64,000 nt of DNA from Acinetobacter nosocomialis (GCA_025736915.1 CP107049.1:1426001-1490000); one strand, 5' to 3'; counted from the first letter of the stretch, positions 15,954 through 29,432 are shown. Program-made: numbers and translations. The notes: generated by a model not told the origin, from the letters alone.

Positions 15954-17327
15954 ATGTTCGATATAATTATCATTGGCGCAGGTACTGCTGGTATTAGCGC
16001 ATATAAAGAAGCCGTTAAACATACCAATAATATTTTAATTATAAATGATGGACCATGGGATACCACTTGCGCACGTGTAGGGTGTATGCCAAGTAAAATT
16101 CTCATCTCTACAGCAAATCGTATGTATGACATCCAAAATACTCAAGAAGTTGGATTGAGTGCGTCCATAGATATTAATACTGATCAGGTTATGGAGCATG
16201 TAAGAACCTTACGTGACCGCTTTACGAAGGCGACCCTTAAAGATGTAGAGCAATGGCCAACTGAACATAAAATTTCAGGTAAAGCACATTTTATTGATTC
16301 AGAAACTATTGAAGTGAATGGTAAACAATACCAATCAAAAAGCTTTATTCTGGCGGTTGGTTCCACTCCTAATTATGATCAAACATGGAAACAAGAATTA
16401 GGTGATCGTCTTATTACCACGGACCAAATATTTGAATTAGATACTCTACCTAAATCTATTGCCGTTATTGGAAGTGGAGTAATTGCTCTTGAGATCGCAC
16501 AAGCTATGCATCGGTTAGGAGTGGAAACAACTATATTTGCTCGTAGTAAAAGAATTGGAATATTTACTAGCTCTAAATTACAGCAACTTGCTCAAGAAGA
16601 ATTAAGTAAAGAATTAAACTTTTTATTTGAGACATTACCCAGCGAAGTAAAATCTACTTCTGATGGTATTCTATTGAATTATAAAGTTGATGAAAAAGAA
16701 AAGTCTATTCAAGCTGAATATGTATTATCTGCAACAGGCCGTTCAAGCTTACTAGATACACTAAAATTAGAGAATATTGATAAATCTTTTGAGGATATTA
16801 AGTTATTACCTATAAATACTAAAACAAAACAACTAGATAACTACCCAATTTTTATTGCTGGGGATGCTTATACCTCAACGCCACTACAACATGAAGCTGC
16901 CCATGAAGGCAAAAAAGTTGTTCTGAATTGTCTGAATTATCCACAAGTTAAATCAGTTAAGACTCTCACTCCATTAGGAATAGTGTTCAGTCATCCAGAA
17001 ATGGGAATTGTAGGGCAAAGTTATAAACAGCTAAAAGATAATGGAATAGAGTTTGTCACAGGTGAGGCATCTTATGAAAGGCAAGGAAGAGCTATTGTTC
17101 TCGGAAAGAATAAAGGCGCTATTGAAGTTTATATAGAACGAGAAAGCCAAAAGCTAGTTGGTGCCGAGTTATTTACCGAGGCGACAGAGCATATGGCTCA
17201 CCTATTAAGCTGGATTATTGGTGAAGAATTAACTTTAAATGAAATTCTAGAAAAACCTTTTTATCATCCTACTCTTGAAGAGGGCTTACGCACTGCTCTA
17301 AAACATGCGCGTAGACAATTGAAATAA
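15954..17327 (+). CDS. Dihydrolipoamide dehydrogenase-like pyridine nucleotide-disulfide oxidoreductase
   Basis: This 457-residue flavoprotein has all parts of the class-I disulfide oxidoreductase family. These are FAD binding GAGTAGISAYKEA at the N-terminus, the redox-active pair CARVGCMPSK (~42-51), a central NAD-binding motif GSGVIALEIAQAMHRLG, the second FAD motif IFIAGDAY, and the C-terminal catalytic His in FYHPTLEEGL. The interface domain is complete. It stands alone, away from any 2-oxoacid dehydrogenase genes, so it may serve another lipoyl or thiol substrate. The true substrate is not known. Confidence 0.92.
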   Translation: MFDIIIIGAGTAGISAYKEAVKHTNNILIINDGPWDTTCARVGCMPSKILISTANRMYDIQNTQEVGLSASIDINTDQVMEHVRTLRDRFTKATLKDVEQWPTEHKISGKAHFIDSETIEVNGKQYQSKSFILAVGSTPNYDQTWKQELGDRLITTDQIFELDTLPKSIAVIGSGVIALEIAQAMHRLGVETTIFARSKRIGIFTSSKLQQLAQEELSKELNFLFETLPSEVKSTSDGILLNYKVDEKEKSIQAEYVLSATGRSSLLDTLKLENIDKSFEDIKLLPINTKTKQLDNYPIFIAGDAYTSTPLQHEAAHEGKKVVLNCLNYPQVKSVKTLTPLGIVFSHPEMGIVGQSYKQLKDNGIEFVTGEASYERQGRAIVLGKNKGAIEVYIERESQKLVGAELFTEATEHMAHLLSWIIGEELTLNEILEKPFYHPTLEEGLRTALKHARRQLK

Positions 17328-17332
17328 TTATT

Positions 17333-17370
17333 CTCTGAAGAGTTTACTTAATTAAAGTTAGCTCTTCTAT
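17333..17370. terminator. Possible weak terminator after the flavoenzyme gene
   Basis: GAAGAG is paired with CTCTTC across an inner AT-rich stem with one mismatch, followed by a loose T-rich stretch. The stem is not GC-rich, so this is a weak prediction. Confidence 0.35.
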
Positions 17371-17476
17371 ACTTCTTTAAATAGTTTTCTGATCCATTTT
17401 CCTTTAGTTTATATTTTTATAAACATCTAATGTCTAAAGATTTGTGGATTAAACTTGACTTTATACCGTATAAAAG

Positions 17477-17508
17477 AACACCCCAATCTCTTTTGAGATT
17501 GGGGTGTT
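17477..17508 (-). terminator. Terminator of rRNA operon 1
   Basis: A 14-bp perfect stem (AACACCCCAATCTC and its complement) with a TTTT loop lies ~10 bases after the 5S 3' end on the minus strand and is followed there by a short T run. The same element ends operon 2. Confidence 0.92.
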
Positions 17509-17517
17509 TGAATAATG

Positions 17518-17632
17518 AGCTGGCGATGACTTACTCTCACATGGGTAACCCCACACTACCATCAGCGCTAAGAGGTTTCACTTCTGAGTTCGGGAAGGGA
17601 TCAGGTGGTTCACTCTTGCTATGGTCGCCAGC
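17518..17632 (-). rRNA. rrf: 5S ribosomal RNA (operon 1)
   Basis: About 115 bases with complementary ends GCTGGCGA..TCGCCAGC (read on the minus strand) and the conserved internal GAACTCAGAAGTGAAAC segment. It is the last gene of the operon. Mature ends are estimated by analogy to E. coli. Confidence 0.95.
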
Positions 17633-17796
17633 ACAACTGTTTATGGATACTTGCTTTGGTCTTATTGTTTGCCGAAGCGTTTTCCAAATCTTTACAGATT
17701 GGGCTGATTGAATCTGAACTTGTTCATTTTATCTAGTGGAATAACTAAATCAAGTTTCTTTGTAGATTTATGAATCGATTGATGCTTTATATACAA

Positions 17797-17811
17797 CTGC
17801 TTGGGTGTTGT

Positions 17812-17820
<9 letters not shown>
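17797..17820 (-). other. 3' arm of the 23S rRNA processing stem (operon 1)
   Basis: This sequence is complementary to 20697-20719 upstream of and into the 23S 5' end, with one or two mismatches over about 23 bases. In bacteria such a stem is cut by RNase III to release pre-23S rRNA. The same pair is present in operon 2. Confidence 0.8.
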
Positions 17821-20703
<2,883 letters not shown>

Positions 20704-21055
20704 ATACAACCCCAAACAGTCGTCAACACCTACAAGTGAGTGTTGTCCGTGCGATTCTTCATCGCTACTATCTGTTGTCTGTGTACTTAAACACTGTACA
20801 GCTTCAATCTAAATTCATATACCAAAACGCTTGATTCAGTTAATTTGCTAGTTCTCAATTCATCTAGATTAATTGCTTAACCTAAACTCTTGAGTGAACA
20901 ATTTATTTCAGACTCAATTTTGCCAATCTGTTAATGAGTAAACACGCCTTCGTCAGGTCATGCTTAATACCGTGATACTTAAATCACAGAAGTTAATAAA
21001 CCAAGACCGAAATCTCTATTTACTAATTTCTGTAATCCGAACTTATCTTAAGTTC
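20704..21055 (-). other. tRNA-Ala to 23S spacer (operon 1)
   Basis: This stretch of about 350 transcribed bases holds no gene. Its 23S-proximal end contains the 5' arm of the 23S processing stem (20697-20719). The rest is AT-rich spacer with no motif I can name. Confidence 0.7.
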
Positions 21056-21131
21056 TGGTGGAGACTAGGAGAGTCGAACTCCTGACCTCCTGCGTGCAAA
21101 GCAGGCGCTCTACCAACTAAGCTAAGTCCCC
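21056..21131 (-). tRNA. tRNA-Ala (anticodon TGC)
   Basis: The 76-base cloverleaf on the minus strand starts GGGGACTTAGCTTAGTTGG, has anticodon loop CTTTGCACG, a TTCGACTC T-loop and an encoded CCA end. It lies in the 16S-23S spacer after tRNA-Ile, a standard gammaproteobacterial arrangement. Confidence 0.97.
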
Positions 21132-21186
21132 AGCTTACATCATCAGTTATGTATCTTTTATCTATAACTTCAACCAGTCAAAGTCA

Positions 21187-21263
<77 letters not shown>

Positions 21264-21276
21264 TCAGATACATCTA

Positions 21277-21299
21277 TGAAGAACAACTTGTTGTGGATT
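21277..21299 (-). other. 3' arm of the 16S rRNA processing stem (operon 1)
   Basis: This sequence is complementary to 22999-23020 upstream of 16S (core GAAGAACAACTTGT), with one 2-base bulge. It is the expected RNase III stem of pre-16S rRNA. The upstream arm overlaps a boxC-like TGTGTGG of the antitermination region. Confidence 0.8.
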
Positions 21300-21322
21300 C
21301 TTACCAATCGTCAATCTTTCGT

Positions 21323-22860
<1,538 letters not shown>

Positions 22861-22870
22861 AAATCATTTT

Positions 22871-22894
22871 GCACCTTATTTAAAGACAAGGTGC
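22871..22894 (-). other. 16S leader hairpin (operon 1 version)
   Basis: On the minus strand GGCACCTT and AAGGTGC pair around a short loop just before the 16S 5' end. In operon 2 one G-C pair of the stem is replaced by A-U, so pairing is kept. A role in 16S maturation is likely. Confidence 0.7.
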
Positions 22895-23071
22895 CAATTC
22901 TGGCTCATCAATTACTGACTTAAATTTCGCTCAAATAAACTTCGAGTAATTTAAACCAATCAATCAATGAAAATTATTTCGATTAATCAATCAGTAAAAA
23001 TCCACACAAGTTGTTCTTCAATTCTCTTAATGATCTTCTTCCTGGTTCGTCACCAGCAAGCTAGGTCGGCT

Positions 23072-23099
23072 ATATTACTCTTAATCTCTTAAAAGTCAA
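23072..23099 (-). promoter_or_regulatory. rRNA operon 1 promoter P2
   Basis: On the minus strand TTGACT (23094-23099) and TAATAT (23072-23077) are separated by 16 bases, about 210 bases upstream of 16S. It is downstream of P1, the usual tandem order for rRNA operons. Confidence 0.7.
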
Positions 23100-23234
23100 C
23101 AGGTAATTTCGATATTTTTAAAACTTATTCTCAAAACCAACTTATCATCAAATTCATCACTTAAAGCAACCAACTCAATTCTAAGTAACTGTTTTTCAAC
23201 AAGTTTCTATCTGCATCACCGCCGATGGATGTGC

Positions 23235-23262
23235 ATTATAGACCATCCCCTCCCCTTTGCAA
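23235..23262 (-). promoter_or_regulatory. rRNA operon 1 promoter P1
   Basis: On the minus strand TTGCAA (23257-23262) and a perfect TATAAT (23235-23240) are 16 bases apart, followed by a GCACATCC discriminator. The spacer is G-rich here and differs from the spacer of operon 2, although both boxes are identical. Confidence 0.8.
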
Positions 23263-23402
23263 GCCCTTTCTCAAACTTTATCATTCAACCGGTCAATTTT
23301 TAGGCTTTTCGATGTAAATTAGATGAGATATTAAACTTTTTTTAGTTAATCAACTTCATGTAGAATAGATTATTCGTGCAATTGATTTGGCATTAACTCA
23401 CC

Positions 23403-23906
23403 ATGTGGCACACCGCTAAGAAAGTATTATTCTGCATACTTGTAGTGTTTGCTACGAGCGGGCCTGCGTATGCCAATTCAAAACATAACTTCTATGTGCT
23501 GACTTTATCTATTTTAAGTTATAGCAAATGGGAGAATGTAAGCACCCCTACTCTTTGTGTAATTGATAATGCTTCAATTACGTCTACTTTTCAGTCTTAT
23601 ATCCAGCAATTATCTTATAACTATCGTGTACAGACAGTTAATGCTAAAGATTTTCCAAAGTCTCATTGCCAAGCTGTTTATTTCTCCACAACCTCCCCTC
23701 AACAACAACAAAATTTAATTCAGAATTATCCATATCGTTCTTTGCTTTCTTTAAGTATTAATAATCCAGAATGTGAAGTTGGTAGTATCTTTTGTTTATA
23801 TGACCAAAATAATTACACCACTTTTAAAGTTAACTTAGATGCATTAAGCCATTCCAAGGTCCATATTGATCCAAGGGTATTACTCTTGGCTAAGAATGCG
23901 GAGTAA
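23403..23906 (+). CDS. YfiR-like periplasmic regulator (DUF4154)
   Basis: The 167-residue protein has a signal peptide (~1-24, cleaved near YAN-SKHN) and a YfiR/DUF4154-type domain: FYVLTLSILSYSKWEN, TPTLCVID and a C-terminal KVNLDALSHSKVHIDPRVLLLAKNAE. In Pseudomonas YfiR is a redox-sensitive periplasmic repressor of the membrane diguanylate cyclase YfiN. Several Cys residues are present in the mature part, as in YfiR. Its stop overlaps the start of a YfiN-like gene (TAATG), and an OmpA-like lipoprotein follows. The assignment comes from both sequence and order. Confidence 0.85.
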   Translation: MWHTAKKVLFCILVVFATSGPAYANSKHNFYVLTLSILSYSKWENVSTPTLCVIDNASITSTFQSYIQQLSYNYRVQTVNAKDFPKSHCQAVYFSTTSPQQQQNLIQNYPYRSLLSLSINNPECEVGSIFCLYDQNNYTTFKVNLDALSHSKVHIDPRVLLLAKNAE

Positions 23907-25135
23907 TGGCTATGATATCTAAGTTGTATCAGTCAACTTCTCTACACGCACTTTTTAGAAAATCTCAATTTACTATTTTTGCTATTACTTTTTTTATTTG
24001 CTCTTTTACGTTTGTATCAATTTCCGTTTTTACTATGGAAACTTATGCAAAGCAGAATTTGCAGTTACTCAGCCATACACTTCTGGAGCGTATTCAGCCT
24101 GCTGTAGTATTTAACGATAAAATTACGATAGAACAGATCTTAAATGAATATACAAATGATCACTCTATCCGAGCGATTCATATTTATGATTCTGATCATC
24201 ATTTAATTGCGCAAAGTTTTAAGTTATCGAGTCAAACTTCTGTTTTAGAAGGATGGTTTGATCATTGGTTTTTAAATGAACCTGTACATTTAACGATTTA
24301 TCATCACCAACAGAATGTAGGTGAGTTAACGCTTTTTGGTAGCTCTGAAAAAATATTGCAATTTTTAAAGATGATTATGGTCGGTCTTGCATTTGCGATG
24401 TTATTTATTGTTTGCGCTTTGCTGTGGTCAGTGAATTTGACTTATCGTCAAATTATGCAAGCGATTCACCCACTAACAAATATTGCCCAGATCGTAAGTG
24501 AACAAAAAGCTTATAATCTTCGTTTTCCGTATAACCGGATTAAAGAGTTTCAAGATTTAAATACCGTTTTTAATGAGTTACTTGAAGAAATTCAGATTTG
24601 GGATAATCAGCTACAAAAGGAAAATCGTAAATTATCGTTTCAAGCTCATCATGACCAACTCACCCTTTTACCGAATAGACATTATTTTTATCAAATATTG
24701 TTAGATATGTTTGAAGATAAGGATTTTGACAACAAGTCGGCCCTATTATTCATAGATAACAATAACTTCAAATCCATTAATGATCAGTTCGGTCATTTAG
24801 CTGGTGATGAAGTCTTAAAAGAGATGGCGAAAAGATTACAAACACGTTTACGACATCAAGATTTTATTGCGCGTCTAGGTGGCGATGAATTTGCGGTCAT
24901 TTTGCATTCCATTACGCATGCTGATCATTTAATATCTATTGCTGAAAATTTACTCGAAAGCTGTAAAGAACCTTTGCATCTAAATGATCAAACGATTTAT
25001 TTCAGTTTTAGTGTAGGGATTGCTTTATCCCAATTTGCGTCTAGTCCAGAAGATTTCATTATGCAAGCAGATCAAGCGATGTATAAGGCTAAGACTTCTG
25101 AGCAACATTGGTTTATTTATAAACCAGAGAATTAA
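23906..25135 (+). CDS. YfiN-like membrane diguanylate cyclase
   Basis: The 409-residue protein has an N-terminal membrane helix, a periplasmic CHASE8-like sensor (~45-145, e.g. VVFNDKITIEQIL and SIRAIHIYDSDHHLIAQS), a second helix (~150-175), a HAMP-like linker and a GGDEF domain. The active-site motif is intact (ARLGGDEFAVIL near residues 328-339), preceded by DQLTLLPNRHYF and LLFIDNNNFKSINDQFGHLAGDE. It should make cyclic di-GMP and so promote a sessile life style. The start overlaps the yfiR-like stop by one base; the ATG at 23912 is an alternative. Confidence 0.92.
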   Translation: MAMISKLYQSTSLHALFRKSQFTIFAITFFICSFTFVSISVFTMETYAKQNLQLLSHTLLERIQPAVVFNDKITIEQILNEYTNDHSIRAIHIYDSDHHLIAQSFKLSSQTSVLEGWFDHWFLNEPVHLTIYHHQQNVGELTLFGSSEKILQFLKMIMVGLAFAMLFIVCALLWSVNLTYRQIMQAIHPLTNIAQIVSEQKAYNLRFPYNRIKEFQDLNTVFNELLEEIQIWDNQLQKENRKLSFQAHHDQLTLLPNRHYFYQILLDMFEDKDFDNKSALLFIDNNNFKSINDQFGHLAGDEVLKEMAKRLQTRLRHQDFIARLGGDEFAVILHSITHADHLISIAENLLESCKEPLHLNDQTIYFSFSVGIALSQFASSPEDFIMQADQAMYKAKTSEQHWFIYKPEN

Positions 25136-25149
25136 ATTTAGGCTAATCT

Positions 25150-25629
25150 ATGAATACAAGATCTTTAAAACTCTCCTTTATTGCATTGCTGTGCATTGCT
25201 CTTGCAGGCTGCTTGAGTTTTGGTCCTTTGAAATACCGCCAAGTAAAAATGCTAAAAAAAGAGGGGTTTGTTCTGACTAATGAAGGCTGGACTCTAGGTT
25301 TACCAGAACGCTTATTATTTGATTTTAATGATGCAACATTAAAACAAAGTCATGAAGCAGAGCTAGTACGCTTAGCAAATCAATTAAATAAATATGATTT
25401 GAATAAATTAAAAATTGTTGGTCATACTGACGATGTAGGTAATCCTGAGTACAACCAGAAGTTATCAGAAGAACGCGCGCAAAGTGTTGCAGACCTCTTC
25501 TTGACTCGTGGATTTAAAAAGGAAAATATTTACGTTATTGGGCGCGGTTCAACTCAACCATATGTACCAAATACAACTAATGAAAATCGAGCAATCAACC
25601 GTCGTGTTGCAATCGTCATTATTCCTTAA
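25150..25629 (+). CDS. YfiB-like OmpA-domain lipoprotein
   Basis: This 159-residue lipoprotein has lipobox LAGC (Cys near residue 21) and a C-terminal OmpA-like peptidoglycan-binding domain. Family segments are LLFDFNDATLKQSHEAELVRLA, VGHTDDVGNPEYNQKLSEERAQSVADLF and GRGSTQP followed by NRAINRRVAIVI. In the Pseudomonas system YfiB sits in the outer membrane and sequesters YfiR, thereby activating YfiN. The gene follows the cyclase by 14 bases and is ended by a strong terminator, so the three genes form one operon. Confidence 0.9.
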   Translation: MNTRSLKLSFIALLCIALAGCLSFGPLKYRQVKMLKKEGFVLTNEGWTLGLPERLLFDFNDATLKQSHEAELVRLANQLNKYDLNKLKIVGHTDDVGNPEYNQKLSEERAQSVADLFLTRGFKKENIYVIGRGSTQPYVPNTTNENRAINRRVAIVIIP

Positions 25630-25641
25630 TTTTCTAATTAT

Positions 25642-25673
25642 AAAAAAGCCAATCTTTATGATTGGCTTTTTTT
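25642..25673. terminator. Bidirectional terminator after the yfi-like operon
   Basis: A 13-bp stem (AAAAAAGCCAATC and its complement) has a TTTAT loop and a T run of seven. It lies between converging genes. Confidence 0.92.
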
Positions 25674-25676
25674 ATT

Positions 25677-26687
25677 TTATACAAGTTCAATAATATCAAT
25701 GGTCGGTGGTACACGAAATCTTAGGGGGATACCAACCATACCGGTTCCAACAGTAACAAATACGTCTGCATGTTCATGCGAATAAAAGCCACGTTTATGA
25801 CCTAAAATTGATACCTTTTTCATAATATAGTTGGTCACCCAAGGAAGCTCGACCTGTCCCCCATGAGTATGCCCTGATAACATTAAAGGGCGATTAGGTA
25901 GTTTGGGAACCATATCTACAGTATCGGGGTTATGGGACAGAATTAACCACGGTTTATCTTGAGGTAAGTCTGGCATTGAACGCATATCTGTTTTGCCAGC
26001 CCATAGATCACCAATACCAATTAAACGGAACTCATCAAACTCAACAATTTTCCCTTCAATGTCCATCACTTCATTGTAGTGGAGTGCATCTTTTAATAGT
26101 TGTTGGATAGGAGGCCCAGGATATTGCTCATCGTGGTTTCCAGGAACCGAATAGACTGGAGCTTGAATATCTTTGAGTACAGCCAATTCTTGAACTAACT
26201 TATCTTCCGGTTCATAAGTCCAGTCTCCTGCTACAACCACCAAGTCTGGCTGTTGTTCATTGAGTTTTTTTACAATGATTTTAAGTTGGCGTTCGTGACC
26301 AGAAAATAAACCTATATGTAAATCAGCAATTAAAGCAACTTTTACAGGTTTATTAAAACGGCGATCTGGATTCAAACGATATTGATGAACATCAACACGT
26401 ACCATATGCGGCTCAATAAAACGCGCATAAATAAGAATACCGCTTAATAAGAAGATAAAAATGGTTTGATGAATTGAGTAATACCCCATCCAACCTGCAT
26501 ATAAATTAAAGAACCAAAGTGGAATAAGAAGATAAGATAGATAAAAAGCAAGTAAGTGAACAAAAGCTTTAAACGGATGAATCGTTTCAGTACGCGATTG
26601 ATGAACCCAAGCTTCAACAATCCCCCATAAGGCAAGTATTGAAAAAATAAAGTAAAAACAAAAAATGATTGAATTTGGGTTCCACAT
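25677..26687 (-). CDS. Membrane-anchored metallophosphoesterase (YkuE-like)
   Basis: The 336-residue protein has about four N-terminal hydrophobic helices (~1-85), then a calcineurin-type phosphoesterase domain. Metal ligands are in ALIADLHIGLFSGHE, VVVAGDWTYE, VPGNHDEQYPG, LSHNPDTVD and LSGHTHGGQVELPW, so the active site is complete. Related proteins act on UDP-diacylglucosamine-like or unknown phosphoesters at the membrane; the substrate here is not known. It is divergent from the PLD lipoprotein gene. Confidence 0.9.
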   Translation of the reverse strand: MWNPNSIIFCFYFIFSILALWGIVEAWVHQSRTETIHPFKAFVHLLAFYLSYLLIPLWFFNLYAGWMGYYSIHQTIFIFLLSGILIYARFIEPHMVRVDVHQYRLNPDRRFNKPVKVALIADLHIGLFSGHERQLKIIVKKLNEQQPDLVVVAGDWTYEPEDKLVQELAVLKDIQAPVYSVPGNHDEQYPGPPIQQLLKDALHYNEVMDIEGKIVEFDEFRLIGIGDLWAGKTDMRSMPDLPQDKPWLILSHNPDTVDMVPKLPNRPLMLSGHTHGGQVELPWVTNYIMKKVSILGHKRGFYSHEHADVFVTVGTGMVGIPLRFRVPPTIDIIELV

Positions 26688-26793
26688 TACGACTCTCGAC
26701 TTATTTTATATTGATTGCTAGTAATCAAATTCAATATTTATCTTTCAATATGCACGAATTATACTCTAGCTCACCTTATCGCATGTATTGATT

Positions 26794-28419
26794 ATGGCAC
26801 AATCCTTTCATTCCAAACAGCTTCAAACTCATCAACAGGCTAAAGGCTTTTTGATCAAAGCTTCCCTAATTGTCTGTTCAAGTTTTGCTGTGACTTTGAC
26901 AGGTTGTAGCACCTTACCCAAACATTGTGTTGAACCCGTTCAATACGCGCGTGATATCGATACATCTCAAACTTCGCTTGCGAAAATTATTACGCCATTA
27001 CGTGAGCAAAACCCCAATTTAACGGGTTATCACGTTTTAAATGACCCGTTGGAGGCTTTGGCAGCTCGTTTGCGACTGATTGATAAGGCCGAGAAGACTT
27101 TAGATTTACAGTACTATATTTGGGATAATGACAAAATTGGCGCCTTGGCCTTGCATGCCATTATTCGTGCTGCCGATCGTGGCGTTAAAGTGCGTTTATT
27201 AATTGACGATAATAATGCTAAAAAGATGGAAGGGGTTTTACTTGCTCTTTCTCAGCACAAAAATATTGAAGTTAAATTATTTAACCCTTACCGTTTTCGC
27301 CAATACCGTGCGATGGATATGATTTTAGATTTAAAGCGTATCAATCGTCGTATGCATAATAAGAGCTTTATTGCTGACAATCAGGTTGCGCTTATTGGCG
27401 GGCGTAATATGACCAATCAATACTATAACGTTAGTGATAGTTATCAATTTTCTGACGTTGATGTCATGTTAGTCGGTGCGGCTGTTGATGACATCGTAAA
27501 TTCTTTTGATGATTACTGGAATCATGAATATGCTTATTCGGTGCAAAGTATTGTGAGTGCTCAATATCACCGTTTACGTTATGAAAGTCTAAAAGAACAA
27601 CTCGATGCTCACTATCAACAAGCAACAGTTCAAAACTTCCTTGATTTAACTTCTAGATCACATGCTTTTGATAAATGGCTAGACCATAACATCCAATTTG
27701 ACTGGGTTAAGGCGGAGGTTGTGAAAGACTCTCCAGATAAAATTAAGTCAAAAGCAAAAAAAGAAGAGCATTTGAATTTCCAATTGATTAATCATTTGGA
27801 AAAGCCAGAAAGTAATGTTGATTTGATTTCTGCTTATTTTATTCCGGAAAAGCAAGGCGCTAAAATTTTAAGTTCACTTGCCAAAGAAGGTGTAGAAGTA
27901 CGAGTTTTAACAAATTCATTTAAAGCCAATGACGTTGCGGTGGTTCATGCATTTTATGGTCGATACCGAAAAGAACTTTTGAAAAACGGCGTACAACTTT
28001 ATGAGTTTTTACCGACTCCAGATAAACGTAATCTAAATAAAAATACGGATGAGTTAGCGACTAAAGCAAAAGTAAATATGAAAGGTTTAAGCCGCTCCAG
28101 TTTACATACTAAGCTCATGGCTTTAGATGAACAGGTTTTTATTGGATCATTCAACTTTGACCCACGTTCAGCCTATTTAAATACTGAAATTGGTGTAATT
28201 TTAGATAGTCCAGCACTCGCTAAAACAATTCATCATACGATGGATGAAAATTTAAATAAGTATGCTTATAAGTTAAAACTCGACTCGAATAATAATATTT
28301 ATTGGCAACAGGAAACGCCAAACGGCCCTGTAATTTATAAAAAAGAACCAGAAATGAAATGGTGGCAAAAGGCAGGCATGAAGTTTCTTTCATGGCTACC
28401 TCTTGAAGGATTTATGTAA
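26794..28419 (+). CDS. Phospholipase D-family lipoprotein (cardiolipin synthase-like)
   Basis: This 541-residue protein carries a lipoprotein signal ending in LTGC (Cys near 38) and two PLD catalytic motifs. The first is MHNKSFIADNQVALIGGRN (HxK variant H-N-K) near residues 188-206; the second is LHTKLMALDEQVFIGSFNFDPRS near residue 436. Two HKD motifs in one chain indicate phospholipase or cardiolipin-synthase-like transesterification in the envelope. Acinetobacter has several PLD proteins linked to virulence; which one this is cannot be decided here. I chose the ATG at 26794 over a TTG six bases upstream. It ends one base before the convergent acyltransferase gene. Confidence 0.9.
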   Translation: MAQSFHSKQLQTHQQAKGFLIKASLIVCSSFAVTLTGCSTLPKHCVEPVQYARDIDTSQTSLAKIITPLREQNPNLTGYHVLNDPLEALAARLRLIDKAEKTLDLQYYIWDNDKIGALALHAIIRAADRGVKVRLLIDDNNAKKMEGVLLALSQHKNIEVKLFNPYRFRQYRAMDMILDLKRINRRMHNKSFIADNQVALIGGRNMTNQYYNVSDSYQFSDVDVMLVGAAVDDIVNSFDDYWNHEYAYSVQSIVSAQYHRLRYESLKEQLDAHYQQATVQNFLDLTSRSHAFDKWLDHNIQFDWVKAEVVKDSPDKIKSKAKKEEHLNFQLINHLEKPESNVDLISAYFIPEKQGAKILSSLAKEGVEVRVLTNSFKANDVAVVHAFYGRYRKELLKNGVQLYEFLPTPDKRNLNKNTDELATKAKVNMKGLSRSSLHTKLMALDEQVFIGSFNFDPRSAYLNTEIGVILDSPALAKTIHHTMDENLNKYAYKLKLDSNNNIYWQQETPNGPVIYKKEPEMKWWQKAGMKFLSWLPLEGFM

Positions 28420-29229
28420 TTAACTTTTTGGCTTAAGTACTTTTTGATGTAATTGAGCCAAACCTTCTACCATTTTTTGTTGAACTTCTTGAGTTAGACT
28501 TTTCACATCATGCCCTTCTACCGAGATAGGAGGCAATGTTAATAAATGAGCGGTTACTTTCGGCATTTCTAGCACACGCTGAATATGCTCAACAAACGAC
28601 ATCTCACCAATAAATGGTGCAACTGTATCTAATTCGCCATGACGGTTTACATAACAGATTAAACATACCTGTACTGGACGCTTTGCTTCAATAGCAGCTC
28701 CAAGTAAACGGCCATGAACTTTCTTAACAGAATGACCATCTGTAGTAGTCGCTTCAGGGAAGAATAAAACTGGAATATTTTGTTTTAAAAATTCGGTAAT
28801 TTGCTCTCGAATTTTAATAGAGTCACCAGACCCACGCTTAATAAATAAGGTACCACCGCCTTTTGCTAAGTTACCAAGAATAGGCCAATTTTCTATTTCC
28901 GCTTTAGCCAAAAAGAAAACACGTGCACCTGAACCTAAAACTGCAATATCGAGCCAAGAAATATGATTACTCACCCATAAAGCTGGTTCTCTAGGGATAG
29001 TGCCATGCACTTGAACTTCAAGGTTAAAAACTTGACATAAACGGCGGCAGAAATATTGGACATATCGAGTGTTAACAGGGTTATTTGGATCTTTATAAAG
29101 TCTATGACGATAAACTAAGTAAAAACCTTCACTGATTGCCGCTGTCGCTGAAGTAACTTTTTTTCCGTATAAACCTATTTTTGAAAATTTCTTTAACGTT
29201 GAATTCACTATACTTTGCGTTTGAGTCAT
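28420..29229 (-). CDS. 1-acyl-sn-glycerol-3-phosphate acyltransferase family protein
   Basis: This 269-residue PlsC-family enzyme transfers an acyl group to a lysophospholipid, making phosphatidic acid or a related lipid. Motif I is SNHISWLDIAVLG (NHxxxxD) near residues 89-101; later blocks are GTLFIKRGSGDS and LFFPEATTTDGHSVKKVHGRLL. A hydrophobic segment before motif I may dock it to the membrane. The divergent region upstream (29230-29432) separates it from hflX. Whether it is the main PlsC or an accessory acyltransferase is not clear. Confidence 0.88.
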   Translation of the reverse strand: MTQTQSIVNSTLKKFSKIGLYGKKVTSATAAISEGFYLVYRHRLYKDPNNPVNTRYVQYFCRRLCQVFNLEVQVHGTIPREPALWVSNHISWLDIAVLGSGARVFFLAKAEIENWPILGNLAKGGGTLFIKRGSGDSIKIREQITEFLKQNIPVLFFPEATTTDGHSVKKVHGRLLGAAIEAKRPVQVCLICYVNRHGELDTVAPFIGEMSFVEHIQRVLEMPKVTAHLLTLPPISVEGHDVKSLTQEVQQKMVEGLAQLHQKVLKPKS

Positions 29230-29432
29230 AAAATTTCACTAACGATCAATCATTGTTATACCCATCTCGAGCCATTCTATACGTTTCGGAATAAACTTGC
29301 ATCGCTATGCGATAGAAGCAAATAAAAAATAAAATGCATGTAGATAATCTAAAGGATAAGAGTAAACCCTTTCCCCTTTTACTCAAGTTTCCTCTAGAAT
29401 AAAGTTTTACCCTTTTCAGGATTTATAGCCAC

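Noticed and set aside
29285..29320. Small dyad ATCGC-TAT-GCGAT upstream of hflX
   Set aside because: Five-base arms are expected by chance in this length; no promoter match linked to it.
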